Below, piece by piece: positions 10,372 to 20,900 of a stretch of 64,000 bases of DNA. The notes beneath the pieces are model-generated. The model saw only the letters and a program-made list of their open reading frames with translations, did no database searches and was not told where the DNA came from. A program made the position numbers and the translations under genes. The number at the start of each line of letters is the position of its first letter. Position 1 is the first letter of the stretch. This DNA is from Cololabis saira (taxonomy: Eukaryota; Chordata; Actinopteri; Beloniformes; Belonidae): NCBI RefSeq assembly GCF_033807715.1, contig NC_084592.1, positions 23,259,501 to 23,323,500 on the forward strand, given 5' to 3'.

Positions 10372-13300
10372 GTTCAACGACACACTGTGGCTGGGGGGAG
10401 TCCTACCGAGGGCGTAGGGGGGGTTTCGCGTCTCCGGGAGCTTGAGTTGCAGCGCGAGATCGAAGCAATCCGCTTAAAAAGCGAGGAATGCAAGCTGGAA
10501 CAGCAAAGACAGCAAATATATCTCGCACGCCTGCGAGACCGAGCCTACCCCGAGCCGGTGTCCGCCGTGTCACCCGCCCCCCAGCATCAGCAACAGCATG
10601 GAGATGTGTCAGCTCCTGGGTCCAGAGATGTGTCATCGTTTGATGTGAGCAAGCAAATAGCCTTGGTGCCTGCGTTTAAGGAAGGCGAGTTGGACAACTA
10701 CTTTTGTGCTTTTGAGAGGATTGCTAGGGCAGTGCATTGGCCAAAAGAGTTCTGGAGTCTGTTACTCCAATGTAAATTGACAGGAAGAGCACAGGATATT
10801 TGTAGCGCGCTATCAGTTGATGAGAGCTTGGACTACGATATAGTTAAGGCTGCGATTCTTAATGGATTTGAGAGAGTGCCCGAACATTATCGGCAAAAAT
10901 TTAGGTTTGCTGAGAAGTCTGCTACTCAAACTTATGTCGAGTTTGGCCGAGAGAAGGCCATGCTATTCAACAAATGGTGTAAAGCAAGCAACGTTCAAAC
11001 TTTCGAGCAGTTGTGTGATTTGATTTTGTTGGAAGAGTTCAAGGCATGTATACCGGAACGTATTGTGGTGTATCTCGAAGAACAAAAAGTTGATTCAGTG
11101 TCTAAAGCGTCTATTAGAGCTGATGAGTTTGAGCTAACGCATCGTGCAGGCGGCTCTTTTGGCCACCGTGAGGTGGGTGGTCTTGACAAACAGAAACGGC
11201 ACAGAGACAGGGGTGCAAAAACGAACAGTCCACAGAGGGGCGCCGGTGGAGCGCCGGACATTCGTGCCTGTTTCTATTGCCACGAAGTAGGTCACTTAAT
11301 TTCTCGGTGTCCAAGATTGCCACCTAAACAGCAAAAGGATGGTGTAAATCCAAAGAAAGCTAAAGGTGTTGCGTTTGTACGTTCTGTGCCTCGGTCTGCT
11401 ACCGCGACAACTGCGGCTGTCAGGGAGGAGACTGAAGCATGTTTTGGCCCTTTCATGCTGGAAGGAACAGTGTCTCTGTCAGACGGGGATGAGGGACGAG
11501 TGCCTGTCACAATTTTACGTGACACGGGCGCCTCCCAATCCCTCATTTTACAGAGCGCGCTGGCTTTCTCAGAGTGTTCATTTAGTGGTGCTGATGCCTT
11601 GGTGCTCGGAGTTGAGATGAAATCCTCTCGTGCGCCACTGCATACGCTGCATTTACGTTCGCCACTTGTGTCTGGTTTTGTGCAAGTCGGGTTACGTGAA
11701 AGTTTGCCTATCGAGGGCGTGTCCTTGATTCTGGGAAACGATATTGCCGGTAAAAAAGTGTTTCCTTCACTCGAGGTTATTGAAAAGCCTGTCGCTGCGT
11801 GTGTGCGTGCAGAGCCAACCACTGTTTTCCCAGCTTGTGCGGTAACTCGGGCACAGACCAGAAAGTTTGATGACGTTGTTGCATTGGGTGACACGTTTTT
11901 ATGTGCCGAGAAGCCGACGGTGGGTGGTGCTTCACGCAGACGGCGCAAAAAGGCTACAGGGAGTCTGTTACAAGTCAAGGCTGACTTTGATTTCAGCATC
12001 GACAGGGATTCGTTTGGCGACGCACAGAAAGGTGATCCCTCGCTCTCTATGTGTTGGGAGGCGGCTAATAATAAAGGGGATGCTGCCGCTCCCAGCGCAT
12101 ATGGGCTAGAGGATGGCATTTTGGTGCGCCGATGGTTCCCTGCCGCTGTTGGTGATCAGGGGTGGAATGCCGTAAGCCAAATCGTTGTGCCTCAGAGTTT
12201 TCGTGCCCAGATTCTCAGTGTGGCTCATGACAACATTGCGGGTCATTTGGGTATTCGCAAAACTTATGAGCGCATCCTTCAGTATTTCTATTGGCCTGGG
12301 TTGAAATCATCTGTGGTGGAGTTTTGCCGCACCTGTCATGTGTGTCGGATGGCTGGCAAGCCAAACCAGATGATTCCGCCTGCGCCATTGAGACCTATAC
12401 CTGCTGTAGGAGAGCCGTTAGAGCATATTATGATCGATTGTGTTGGACCGTTGCCAAAAACAAAATCTGGTAATCAGTACATTCTTACCGTCATGTGCAC
12501 TGCGACGCGATATGCTGAGGCGTTTCCTTTGCGCACACTGAAAGTTAAACCAGTTATTAAAGCGCTTACTAACTTTTTTTCTACTTTCGGGTTTTGCCGG
12601 TATTTGCAGAGCGACCGCGGTTCCAATTTCATGTCAAATATTTTTGCTCAAATTGTGTCCGTACTGGGTATTGAACACAGACAGTCCTCACCCTATCACC
12701 CGGAATCTCAAGGCGTGCTTGAACGTTTCCACCAGACCCTAAAATCGATGATGAAAAAATTCTGTCACGAAACGGCAAGGTCGTGGGACGAGGGTTTGCC
12801 ATTTTTGATGCTTGCGGTACGAGAATGCGTGCAGGAATCATTGGGCTTTAGTCCTGCCGAGTTGGTGTTTGGCCATACGGTGCGTGGTCCGCTGCGTGCA
12901 TTTAGAGAAGGCCTATTGGCAAAGGCGCGTTTGCCTATTCCTAACATTTTGGATTATGTTTCAGCATTTCGCGAGCGCTTGCACAAAGCCAGGGAGTTGG
13001 CTAGTGGGTTCTTGAAAGAGGCCCAGGGTAAAATGAAGGAAAGATTTGACAGGAAAGCTGTACGAAGAGAGTTCGCAATAGGCGAGCAGGTGTTGGTTCT
13101 GCTGCCATTGCAAGGTTCAGCTTTTACCGCCAAATTCAGTGGTCCGTATGTGGTTGAAAAAAAATTTAGTGAAACTGATTATGTGATTCAGACGCCAGAT
13201 CGTCGTAACAAATCAAGGGTGTGTCATATTAATATGCTTAAGCCGTATCTGACTCGTGCTGATCCAGATACAGCTTCGGTCCCCACAGTTGTCGCCTGCT

Positions 13301-14529
13301 CTGTATCTGAAGCAGTGCCCTCGTTCTACTCCCCCGAGAGCGACGGATTGCGTGTTAAAAATGCATCTGTGTCACGTTTGCAGAACTCCGACATTTTGCA
13401 TGATTTGGACGGGTATTTAAAGCATTTAAATCCACAAGCGCGAGCCGACATTACTGATTTGGTTAATGGTAATGTGAATCTGTTTTCAGATACTCCATCA
13501 CGCACCTCAGCCCTTTCTCACGATATAGTGTTGAATGATCCATGCCATCCTCCGATTAAGCAACACGCTTATCGCGTAAATCCCACTAAGCGTGTTATGA
13601 TGACAAAAGAGGTTGACTATCTGTTAAGGAACGGGCTGGCGGTTCATAGTAACAGTGCGTGGTCAAGTCCTTGTATTTTGGTTCCAAAAAATGATGGCTC
13701 TCAGCGCTTTTGCACGGATTTTCGTAAGGTTAATAATATAACGCAACCAGACTCTTATCCGCTTCCACGGATGTTAGACTGTGTTGATCGGGTGGGTCCG
13801 GCTAAATTTGTGACAAAATTGGACATGTTAAAGGGATACTGGCAGATTCCACTCAGTGCCTGTGCGTCGGAGATCAGTGCTTTTGTGACACCGGACGGTT
13901 TATATCAGTATACTGTAATGCCGTTTGGCTTGAGAAATGCACCAGCAACTTTCCAAAGAATGATGAATACAGTCCTTAGAGGGGTTGACAACTGTGAAAT
14001 TTATTTGGATGATTTGGTAGCATATAATGATACGTGGCATAATCATATTCATACATTAAAGCAGATTTTTGAGCGTTTAAGCGAGGCTAACTTGACTCTT
14101 AATCTGTCGAAGTGTGAGTTTGGGTGCGCGACCGTAACTTATCTGGGTAGACAAGTTGGTCAGGGACAAGTGCGTGCAGTGAACGCAAAAATTCAAGCAA
14201 TACTCGAGTATCCCGTGCCTAAAACTAGGCGAGAGCTCCGCAGGTTCCTAGGCATGGCAGGCTACTACCGCGGGTTTTGTAAGAATTTTGCTGCTGTCAC
14301 TGCGCCTCTAACTACACTCACTAGTGTGAAGAGGGTATTCAAATGGTCGCCTGTTTGTGAGCAAGTCTTTCAATCTTGTAAAGCTCTCCTTTGCAGTACT
14401 CCTGTCCTGGCAGCTCCAAACTTCGCCAAGCCTTTCAAACTGGAGGTCGACGCCAGCGCGTGTGGTGCCGGTGCTGCCCTGCTGCAAGAAGACGACGCGG
14501 GTGTAGACCATCCCATCTGCTATTTTTAA
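10372..14529 (+). CDS. Gag-protease-integrase-RT-RNase H polyprotein of the Gmr1-like element
   Basis: A long frame with no early ATG, in phase with the gag segment before the TAG. Residues here count from codon 10387. A coiled, Gln-rich gag part comes first. The CCHC knuckle CFYCHEVGHLISRC starts at residue 295 (11269). The protease has DTGAS at 379. The integrase zinc finger uses H614, H620, C647 and C650. The catalytic triad is D684, D743 and E779, with the D,D35E spacing, and a GPY module follows near 919. Reverse transcriptase follows from about residue 1050, with YLDD at 1206-1209. RNase H begins near D1355. Integrase lies upstream of RT, the reverse of ordinary gypsy elements. The frame ends at TAA 14527, inside RNase H; the same frame continues beyond it, so this is a nonsense change and not a frameshift. 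Codon use is less AT-biased than the flanking DNA. Confidence 0.93.
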   Translation, partial: VQRHTVAGGSPTEGVGGVSRLRELELQREIEAIRLKSEECKLEQQRQQIYLARLRDRAYPEPVSAVSPAPQHQQQHGDVSAPGSRDVSSFDVSKQIALVPAFKEGELDNYFCAFERIARAVHWPKEFWSLLLQCKLTGRAQDICSALSVDESLDYDIVKAAILNGFERVPEHYRQKFRFAEKSATQTYVEFGREKAMLFNKWCKASNVQTFEQLCDLILLEEFKACIPERIVVYLEEQKVDSVSKASIRADEFELTHRAGGSFGHREVGGLDKQKRHRDRGAKTNSPQRGAGGAPDIRACFYCHEVGHLISRCPRLPPKQQKDGVNPKKAKGVAFVRSVPRSATATTAAVREETEACFGPFMLEGTVSLSDGDEGRVPVTILRDTGASQSLILQSALAFSECSFSGADALVLGVEMKSSRAPLHTLHLRSPLVSGFVQVGLRESLPIEGVSLILGNDIAGKKVFPSLEVIEKPVAACVRAEPTTVFPACAVTRAQTRKFDDVVALGDTFLCAEKPTVGGASRRRRKKATGSLLQVKADFDFSIDRDSFGDAQKGDPSLSMCWEAANNKGDAAAPSAYGLEDGILVRRWFPAAVGDQGWNAVSQIVVPQSFRAQILSVAHDNIAGHLGIRKTYERILQYFYWPGLKSSVVEFCRTCHVCRMAGKPNQMIPPAPLRPIPAVGEPLEHIMIDCVGPLPKTKSGNQYILTVMCTATRYAEAFPLRTLKVKPVIKALTNFFSTFGFCRYLQSDRGSNFMSNIFAQIVSVLGIEHRQSSPYHPESQGVLERFHQTLKSMMKKFCHETARSWDEGLPFLMLAVRECVQESLGFSPAELVFGHTVRGPLRAFREGLLAKARLPIPNILDYVSAFRERLHKARELASGFLKEAQGKMKERFDRKAVRREFAIGEQVLVLLPLQGSAFTAKFSGPYVVEKKFSETDYVIQTPDRRNKSRVCHINMLKPYLTRADPDTASVPTVVACSVSEAVPSFYSPESDGLRVKNASVSRLQNSDILHDLDGYLKHLNPQARADITDLVNGNVNLFSDTPSRTSALSHDIVLNDPCHPPIKQHAYRVNPTKRVMMTKEVDYLLRNGLAVHSNSAWSSPCILVPKNDGSQRFCTDFRKVNNITQPDSYPLPRMLDCVDRVGPAKFVTKLDMLKGYWQIPLSACASEISAFVTPDGLYQYTVMPFGLRNAPATFQRMMNTVLRGVDNCEIYLDDLVAYNDTWHNHIHTLKQIFERLSEANLTLNLSKCEFGCATVTYLGRQVGQGQVRAVNAKIQAILEYPVPKTRRELRRFLGMAGYYRGFCKNFAAVTAPLTTLTSVKRVFKWSPVCEQVFQSCKALLCSTPVLAAPNFAKPFKLEVDASACGAGAALLQEDDAGVDHPICYF

Positions 14530-14805
14530 AAAAAATTCAGTTCGGCACAAATTAATTACAGTACAGTGGAAAAAGAGGCGCTTGCCTTATTACTTGCTTT
14601 ACAGTATTTTGAGGTATATGTTGGCTCAAGCCCGTTGCCTGTTTGTGTGTTCACTGATCACAATCCTCTTGTTTTTCTAAGGCAAATGCAAAACTCAAAC
14701 CAGAGGCTGATGCGGTGGTCATTACTACTCCAGGACTTCAATGTGGAAATCCGCCATAAGAGGGGGTTGGATAACCTCCTAGCAGATGCTTTGTCCAGGG
14801 TGTAG
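14530..14805 (+). pseudogene. Remainder of RNase H after a premature stop
   Basis: The same reading frame as the pol frame continues after the TAA at 14527-14529 and runs to TAG at 14803. It contains the usual gypsy RNase H text 'EKEALALLLALQ', 'FTDHNPL' and 'RHKRGLDNLLADALSR'. The stop is a single in-frame nonsense codon in an A-rich run, so this copy would make an RNase H lacking its second half. This suggests it is not autonomous. Confidence 0.88.
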
Positions 14806-14824
14806 TATGCTTCGGTCCTTGTTG

Positions 14825-14850
14825 GGAAGTTATTTGGGGGAATAACTTCC
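14825..14850 (+). other. Perfect 10-bp hairpin upstream of the polypurine tract
   Basis: GGAAGTTATT at 14825-14834 is the exact reverse complement of AATAACTTCC at 14841-14850, with loop TGGGGG. It lies between the pol stop and the polypurine tract. Its role is unknown. It could structure the RNA near plus-strand priming. Confidence 0.8.
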
Positions 14851-14854
14851 TTTC

Positions 14855-14865
14855 GGGGGGGGAGG
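14855..14865 (+). other. Polypurine tract
   Basis: A pure-purine run (G-rich, ending GGAGG) directly abuts the 3' LTR at 14866. This is the normal position of the plus-strand primer in LTR elements. Confidence 0.85.
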
Positions 14866-15643
14866 TGTTACGTCGACTGCTGTCGCCGTATGTATTATAT
14901 TTAGTTTTGGTATTATGATTTTAGTGGTATTGTAGTATAAATATATATATAATATATATCTATTGGCTAATGTGTATATATATTTATATGAAGTCTGTGT
15001 ATTGCTGAACACTTGAGTCTTCACCATTATAATAGAATAGAGAGCGCCTTCTATTATGTATAATGTGTTTTTGCTCCACTGCAGGTCTGTTTGCCTTGTT
15101 AATGCCATCAGCAAGGGCTGGCAGTAGTTAAGGGTCTGCTGATTGCCTTGTTAATGCCATCAGCAAGGGCTGGCAGTAGTTAAGGGTCTGATCACCCCTT
15201 GGCTGTCCTATTGGTTGCCGGTCATGTGACACCCAGTGGCCATGGGTGCCCAGAGTACTATATATTCAGTCTGAACCTGACAATCGAGGAGGAACACCCC
15301 TATGGTCTTCCTCCGACCCGCCGCTACTATGTAGACATGTTAACCACTAACTGTTAAACTTTTGTGTTGTTTCTCCCTTGGGAAAGGAGTTTGTTTATGT
15401 TAAACTTTTGTGTTGTTTCTCCCTTGGGAAAGGAGAGTTTGTTTATGTTAAGCTTTTGCCCTTTTGATTCTGTTTATGTTTATTGTCTTTTATTTTTAGT
15501 TATAGAGTCATCAACCGTGTAAATGTGCCTAAAGCACACTTTTCAAGAGTTTGTAATAAAACTTCGTACTCTGACCATAGTTTCCGTTCCTCCTTAAACA
15601 TGTTACCTACTCACCTTACCCCTAGACAGATGGGTTTGTAACA
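14866..15643 (+). repeat. 3' LTR
   Basis: A 778-bp copy of the 5' LTR. By eye the only difference is an extra GT in the TA-rich stretch after 'attggctaatg'. It contains the same internal duplications, TATATATT (15259-15266) and AATAAA (15555-15560). It is followed by the CACGC target duplication. Confidence 0.95.
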
Positions 15644-17400
15644 CACGCCCATTAATGCAAACCATTAAATATAAAATTTGGTGACTTTTGGGGCACGTTT
15701 AGGGGGGCAAAAAGGCCCTCCTTTCGTCAGAAGAATAATAATAACTAGAAAATTTCAGGAAATTTTGATATGGGCATGCCCTACCGCCCATTCGTCCCCT
15801 CTCGCCGCTTTGGTTTGGGGCTGTAGTGGTTGTGTTAAGGGTGGTTCTATGTCAGTTTGAGGTGTTTTTACGCTTGTATTTCATTCATTCCTGTGCTCCC
15901 AATAGTTATTAATGGGGCGCGCTTTTTGGCATCTAGCGTTGCCACAGTAACGCTTTTGACTGAGAATAGTAATGCCCATCGAGGCAAGATGGAGACGCAT
16001 CTAACGATGTATGCCGTGCATGGGTGCATGTTCCGGTTCAGGCTACGTTAACGGATAGGTTTTTTTTTTCACCATGGTACAAAACCCCTTCCGAATGAAT
16101 GGGGCCATTTGGCCTGGATTTTGACATAAAATTTCCTTAAATCCCAGCTTCATGAAATTTGAGTATGTTGAAGGTCACAGCGTGCCGAGTCGGGGAATAT
16201 TTGTACGATGTCTCTACGATAACCTGTTGCCTAGCAACAAGCGTCCAAATTCAAACAGAAAAAAAAAAAAAAATGAAAGGTCAATATCGCGAAAACTGTA
16301 GTAATTAGCATAATCAGGTTGTAGGGTCCGTTAGTGCCAATCGGGGCGAGTGTTTGAAAGTTTCAACAATGTCTCTACGATAAAGTTCGGCCGAGCAATA
16401 AGCGTCCGAATTTTCGCCTTTTTTTTTGCTTTTTGGCATCTAGCGTTGCCACGGTAACCCCTATTACGGAGAAAAGTAATGCCCATCGAGACATGATGGA
16501 GACGCATTCAACGATGTATGCCATGCATGGGTGCATGTTCCGGTTCAGGCTATGTTAACGGATAGGTTTTTTTTTCACCATGGTAAAAAACTCCATCCGA
16601 ATGAATGGGGCCATGTGGCCTGGATTTTGACATAAAATTTCCTTAAATCCCAGCTTCATGAAATTTGAGTATGTTGAAGTCCACAGCGTGCCGAGTCGGG
16701 AAACATTTGTACGATGTCTCTACGATAACCTGTTGCCTAGCAACAAGCGTCCAAAGTCAAACGGGAAAAAAAAAAAAAAGAAAGGTCAATATCACAAAAA
16801 CTGTAATACTTGGCATAATAAGGTTGTACGGTCGGTTAGGGACAATCGGGCTGAGTGTTTGAAAGTTTGAACGATGTCTCTACGATAAAGTTCGGCCGAG
16901 CAATAAGCGTCTGAATTTTCGCCTTTTTTTTTGCTTTTTGGCAACTAGCGTTGCCACGGTAACCCCTATTACGGAGAAAAGTAATGCCCATCGAGGCATG
17001 ATGGAGACGCATTCAACGATGTATGCCATGCATGGGTGCACATTCCGGTTCGGGCCGCATTAACGGACGAAAAAAAGTGCGGAATAAGAATAAGAAAAGG
17101 GAAACCTTTTCTAGATACTAATATAACGCCTTCATTTTCATGTTTTTCCTCGTTTTTCCGGCCGTGTTTTAGTTTTTGGCGATTTTTTTTTTCCACATCC
17201 GAGCGGGGTCATGCTGTACACCCGCTGGTGCGCAGTGGGACTTTTGCGACTTTAGCTTGTTAGCAAAATGCTAGCAACATTGCCCTTTGGGCCATTCTGG
17301 ACGATTGCAATATGGTCATGCCATTACTTGGCATGCCCATAACAATTCCTACAGATACAATCGATAGGGCCTTCGCACTGTCAGTGCTCGGGCCCTAATT
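15644..17400. repeat. Right part of older interspersed repeat with ~505-bp tandem units
   Basis: This continues the repeat interrupted by the LTR element. Units start with 'gctttttggcatctagcgtt' at 15921 and 16428, and a partial third (with 'gcaactag') at 16933, so the periods are 507 and 505 bp. Each full unit includes 'ttgcctagcaacaagcgtcc', a poly-A run and 'gtctctacgataaagttcgg'. The end carries 'gggccttcgcactgtcagtg' and 'ctcgggccctaatta', a sequence common at ends of fish repeats. It is non-coding. Confidence 0.75.
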
Positions 17401-17410
17401 ACAACATACT

Positions 17411-17989
17411 ATTGCCCCTTTTGCACTAGTCCTTACTCGGCCCGACTCGGCTCGTCACGCCTCTACCCGCCTCTATCCATTTGTTTTTCCGCAGCCAGGG
17501 GAGAAGTAGGCAGGTTCGGGTGAAGCTGCTGTGACGTACTCGATTGCGCAACCGCTTTGTTCATGTCGGCGCTGATGAGAAATCAGCTGGAGCCGCGAGC
17601 GGCTGAGAGTAAAACAGCCCGTCTACATCCCTTTTTTAATTCTCTCGTCAGCCAACAGGTTTATGAACATCTGCACCTCAGAGTTGGATCACCAAACAGA
17701 CGTTTTGCGCTTTATAATAAAATCGCAGCGAGCCGCGAGTCGCGCTCGCGCTGACTCCCGCTTCCTGATTCAAACGTCTGACGGCCCCGCCCCCGACCAA
17801 TCAGTGGCGCGGAAGGTGGTGACGTCAGAAATAGTCCCGGCTCAGCCCGCAAAGAACCTCGCCAGAATGGTTACAGAAATAGTATCGGCTTGGAGCGGCT
17901 CTACCCGTCTCAGCCCCTAGTGCAAAAGTGCAAGACGGGGCCGTGGCGGGTAGAACCGAGCTGAGGCGGGACTAGTGGAAAAGGGCTAT
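17411..17989. mobile_element. MITE-like fold-back element
   Basis: The left end 'ccttttgcactagtccttac' and the reverse complement of the right end 'cccttttccactagtcccgc' match, and the similarity goes on through 'ctacccgcc'. The interior is CpG-rich, has no transposase, and its open frames are unremarkable. The target duplication is uncertain (perhaps TAT). It is most likely a non-autonomous DNA transposon. Confidence 0.65.
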
Positions 17990-20900
17990 ATGTGTAAGCC
18001 ACACGTGAGCCAGAAACAGAAATAATCAGACTTTCAAGTATCCAGGGGAAGAAATAAATGTAGTTTCAATGCAATCCATCAATTTTTTCTGCAGTTGTGT
18101 GTCAGCGAGAAAAAGTGACATATGTAGCGAAAGTGAATGACAGAGTATCCTCTGTTGGGCTTTATAGTCGACCTGTCACTATCTCTCTCTTGCTATGCAT
18201 CAGAGTATGCAAAGTATCTTGTAGCATGATTATAAAGTCTTCCAAACAAGATCAAGTTGATGCATTTCACCCTGTTAATCGATTACACAATAGTACTGTT
18301 TCTTGCTGAACTGTATTTCCACAGCCCTTGGAAGGTTAAATGACTTGCATAATGTGACAAATTTAACAGGTGTTGTTACTTCTTTATGTTAAATAAATAA
18401 ATAAAATAAAATGAGACAGCTACGGGTGAAAGAGAATAGTCTATAATGGGCCACTGTTCGGACCAATGGGACATTGGAGTAATGGGCCTTGTATCATCAA
18501 GCGAAAGGGCTGTCGAACCACTGGGGATTTATCTCAATAATGGGGTGTCAGAGTAATGATCATAGATTGGCTTATAATTCATTGTGTCCCAGTGTTACTC
18601 CACAAGTGGGACCTTTACTTTCTACTATACTGTACAAAAACAACCGAAAACAAAAAATAAAAAAACATCTCTGTATGTATGAGGGAACGAGCAGACAGAC
18701 TAGAGACACATAATTCTATCAAATGCATCTTATTTCTTTGCAAAAATAGAGAACAAACTTCTAAATAAATTTCCCAAATCATAAGTTGAGCCAATAAGAG
18801 GTGAAAGCAACATAACTTGACCTAAACCCCAAACTGAAAGAACCTAACAGCATGAACAAACTCCCTAATATGTTTTTCTGTGGGCTGATCACCCACCATA
18901 AATGTTGAATAAATGAGAGCAAAAGCATAAGCATATAGTATGTATTTTATTTATGTATATTACAATGAATTGTTAATTGTTTGGCATTATTTTGCTTTTG
19001 AAACTGGTGTAGTTGCATACATTATTTCAAGGCATTTCTTTTAAAAGCCTCTTTGCAAATAGTGTGACCAAAGCCAAGAGATGTTTACATTTTAACACCT
19101 ACTGTACCACCTTCTGCTCTCAATTAACACCATTTTTCAACTGAAAAAAAAGCTTACATTGTAAAATATTGCCTGTTTATCTGCTTCTAACACCCACCAC
19201 CTTCTTCACACTGCCTTCAGACAGTGTCAGGTGCTCTTTTTTTCAGATTTCAGATGGCGATGTAGCCAACGTGAGAAGGTTTCACTTGTTGTCACAGCCT
19301 GGCTCCCCTTTCTGCAGTAGTGAAAGTAGTCATACACTGTATGGGAAATGGTGGTCCTCGGATTGTAAACACCCCCACTTGTTAAATTTCCATCATGGTT
19401 TCAGTGGTTAATGAGTGTGTAAATGTAAGTGTTATTTCTCTAGGCGTAGATCTGCAAAACTGTTATCACTCTTCCTGAGCCTGGGTGCGATGGGTACTTC
19501 TTTCAAACATTGAATATGTGACAAGGTTGTTAAAAGACAAATGAAAGAAAGTTCAGGATTTTTTCAATTCAAAATTAAAGTGTAGTGTGTAACTTGTAAC
19601 TTTCATGCAAACTTGTTCACATAGTGACTCTTTTTTGGTCCAGATATCCCGTACTTTGATTTCCCCTCATATTGTCTCCCATTAGATGCAAATGTAGAGA
19701 CTGAAGAACAATTTGTCCAAATTAACTGCGCTTCAAACCTTTCACTTCCAGAAGTGGATTATTTGTTTAATTCTCCAGTACTGTGGTTTCTGAACAAATA
19801 GTAGATTGACGATATACCAGCTACTGTATCAGCAGTAACGTGTCGATTATTACTGCAAGCACAACCTTGAAGCAGTGTTTTGTCTAAGTGGAGTTATGTA
19901 CACCTTTGTGCAACAATGTGAACTTTTGATTTTGTTAAACTTTGGAGACACGCTGGAAAAATATTTATCAATCACTACCAGACACTCCTGGGCTTATTTT
20001 GCTATTCGTGAAGGTGGTGTGTGGGTTTTTAATTTCTTTCAGAGGAAAATATTTCATCCAACACTATTAGACCAAATTCTTGTTTCAAGGACAAATTTCT
20101 TTCTGACACTTTTAAGGTCTTGTCTTGTCTTCGACGACCATTACGATATACAATAGGAGGGCAGCTAGTAATTCCTGAAGAAAATTTCTGTGATGACTTT
20201 GACTATTTTTTGTTGATATTATTGATTGATTATTAATGATGTTAACTAAGACATTCCCATAGCCCAGCATGAATGCGTTGTCAGTAATCTTCTCTTGTAT
20301 CGGGTTGGGTGTCATCCTGTTTCGATACGTCTTCAGTCAAAGACTACTTTGATCTTATTTAGTCCTACTGCAAAGCAGAGGAGGTCACTTTGACACATGG
20401 AAGCTGTGAAAAATCCGATTCGCAATGCTTGTGTAATGACGCTGCTCATCCATGCCCTCCAGCCTCTCCAGCTGACTTGTGCGTGCCAAATTACATTTTT
20501 CATCAAACCCCCTGAAATTCATTTTTCCTGCGCTGTGATCAAAATGTGATAACACTGTAGGAGCAAATCTTTCCAAAACTGTGATGGAACACAATGGAAA
20601 TGTTGGTGTTTTTGTGTTGGATATAGCTCTGTTGTTTATCTGTCAACATTTGTTTAAAAGGCTGCTGTGAAATTCAAACACAGCATTTTTTTTATTTTTT
20701 ATGGGCTCTAGAGATTATTTAGTTACAGACTAAAGTCTACTATTATTAGCATGATATAGGGTAGTGTTTTTTTTTACTGTAGGACATAATAGTCAAACCC
20801 TGCGCTGCTCAAGAGCAGTTACAGCCCATCGTCCCTAAGGTGGAAGAGGGGTGATCAACAGAAATGAAATGGTTTTACTGCCATAAGAGAGCTCAGATCA

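Larger units (their letters stand above)
9105..15643 (+). mobile_element. Gmr1-like Ty3/gypsy LTR retrotransposon, nearly complete
   Basis: A 6.5-kb element bounded by LTRs that begin TG and end CA, with a perfect 5-bp target duplication CACGC (9100-9104 and 15644-15648). It has a tRNA-Pro-like primer site after the 5' LTR and a polypurine tract before the 3' LTR. One reading frame carries gag, CCHC knuckle, aspartic protease, HHCC-DDE integrase, reverse transcriptase and RNase H, in that order. RT and integrase sequence are Ty3/gypsy in style, but integrase precedes RT as in Ty1/copia. This order is the published hallmark of the Gmr1 group, first described from Atlantic cod. Two in-frame stops (10369 TAG and 14527 TAA) interrupt the frame. 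The LTRs are otherwise identical by eye, so insertion was recent. No envelope-like frame is present. Confidence 0.93.

Noticed and set aside
11292..12119. 275-codon open frame on the minus strand
   Set aside because: It is antisense to the protease and gag-pol frame of the retrotransposon. It has no known domain, and the plus strand explains the sequence.
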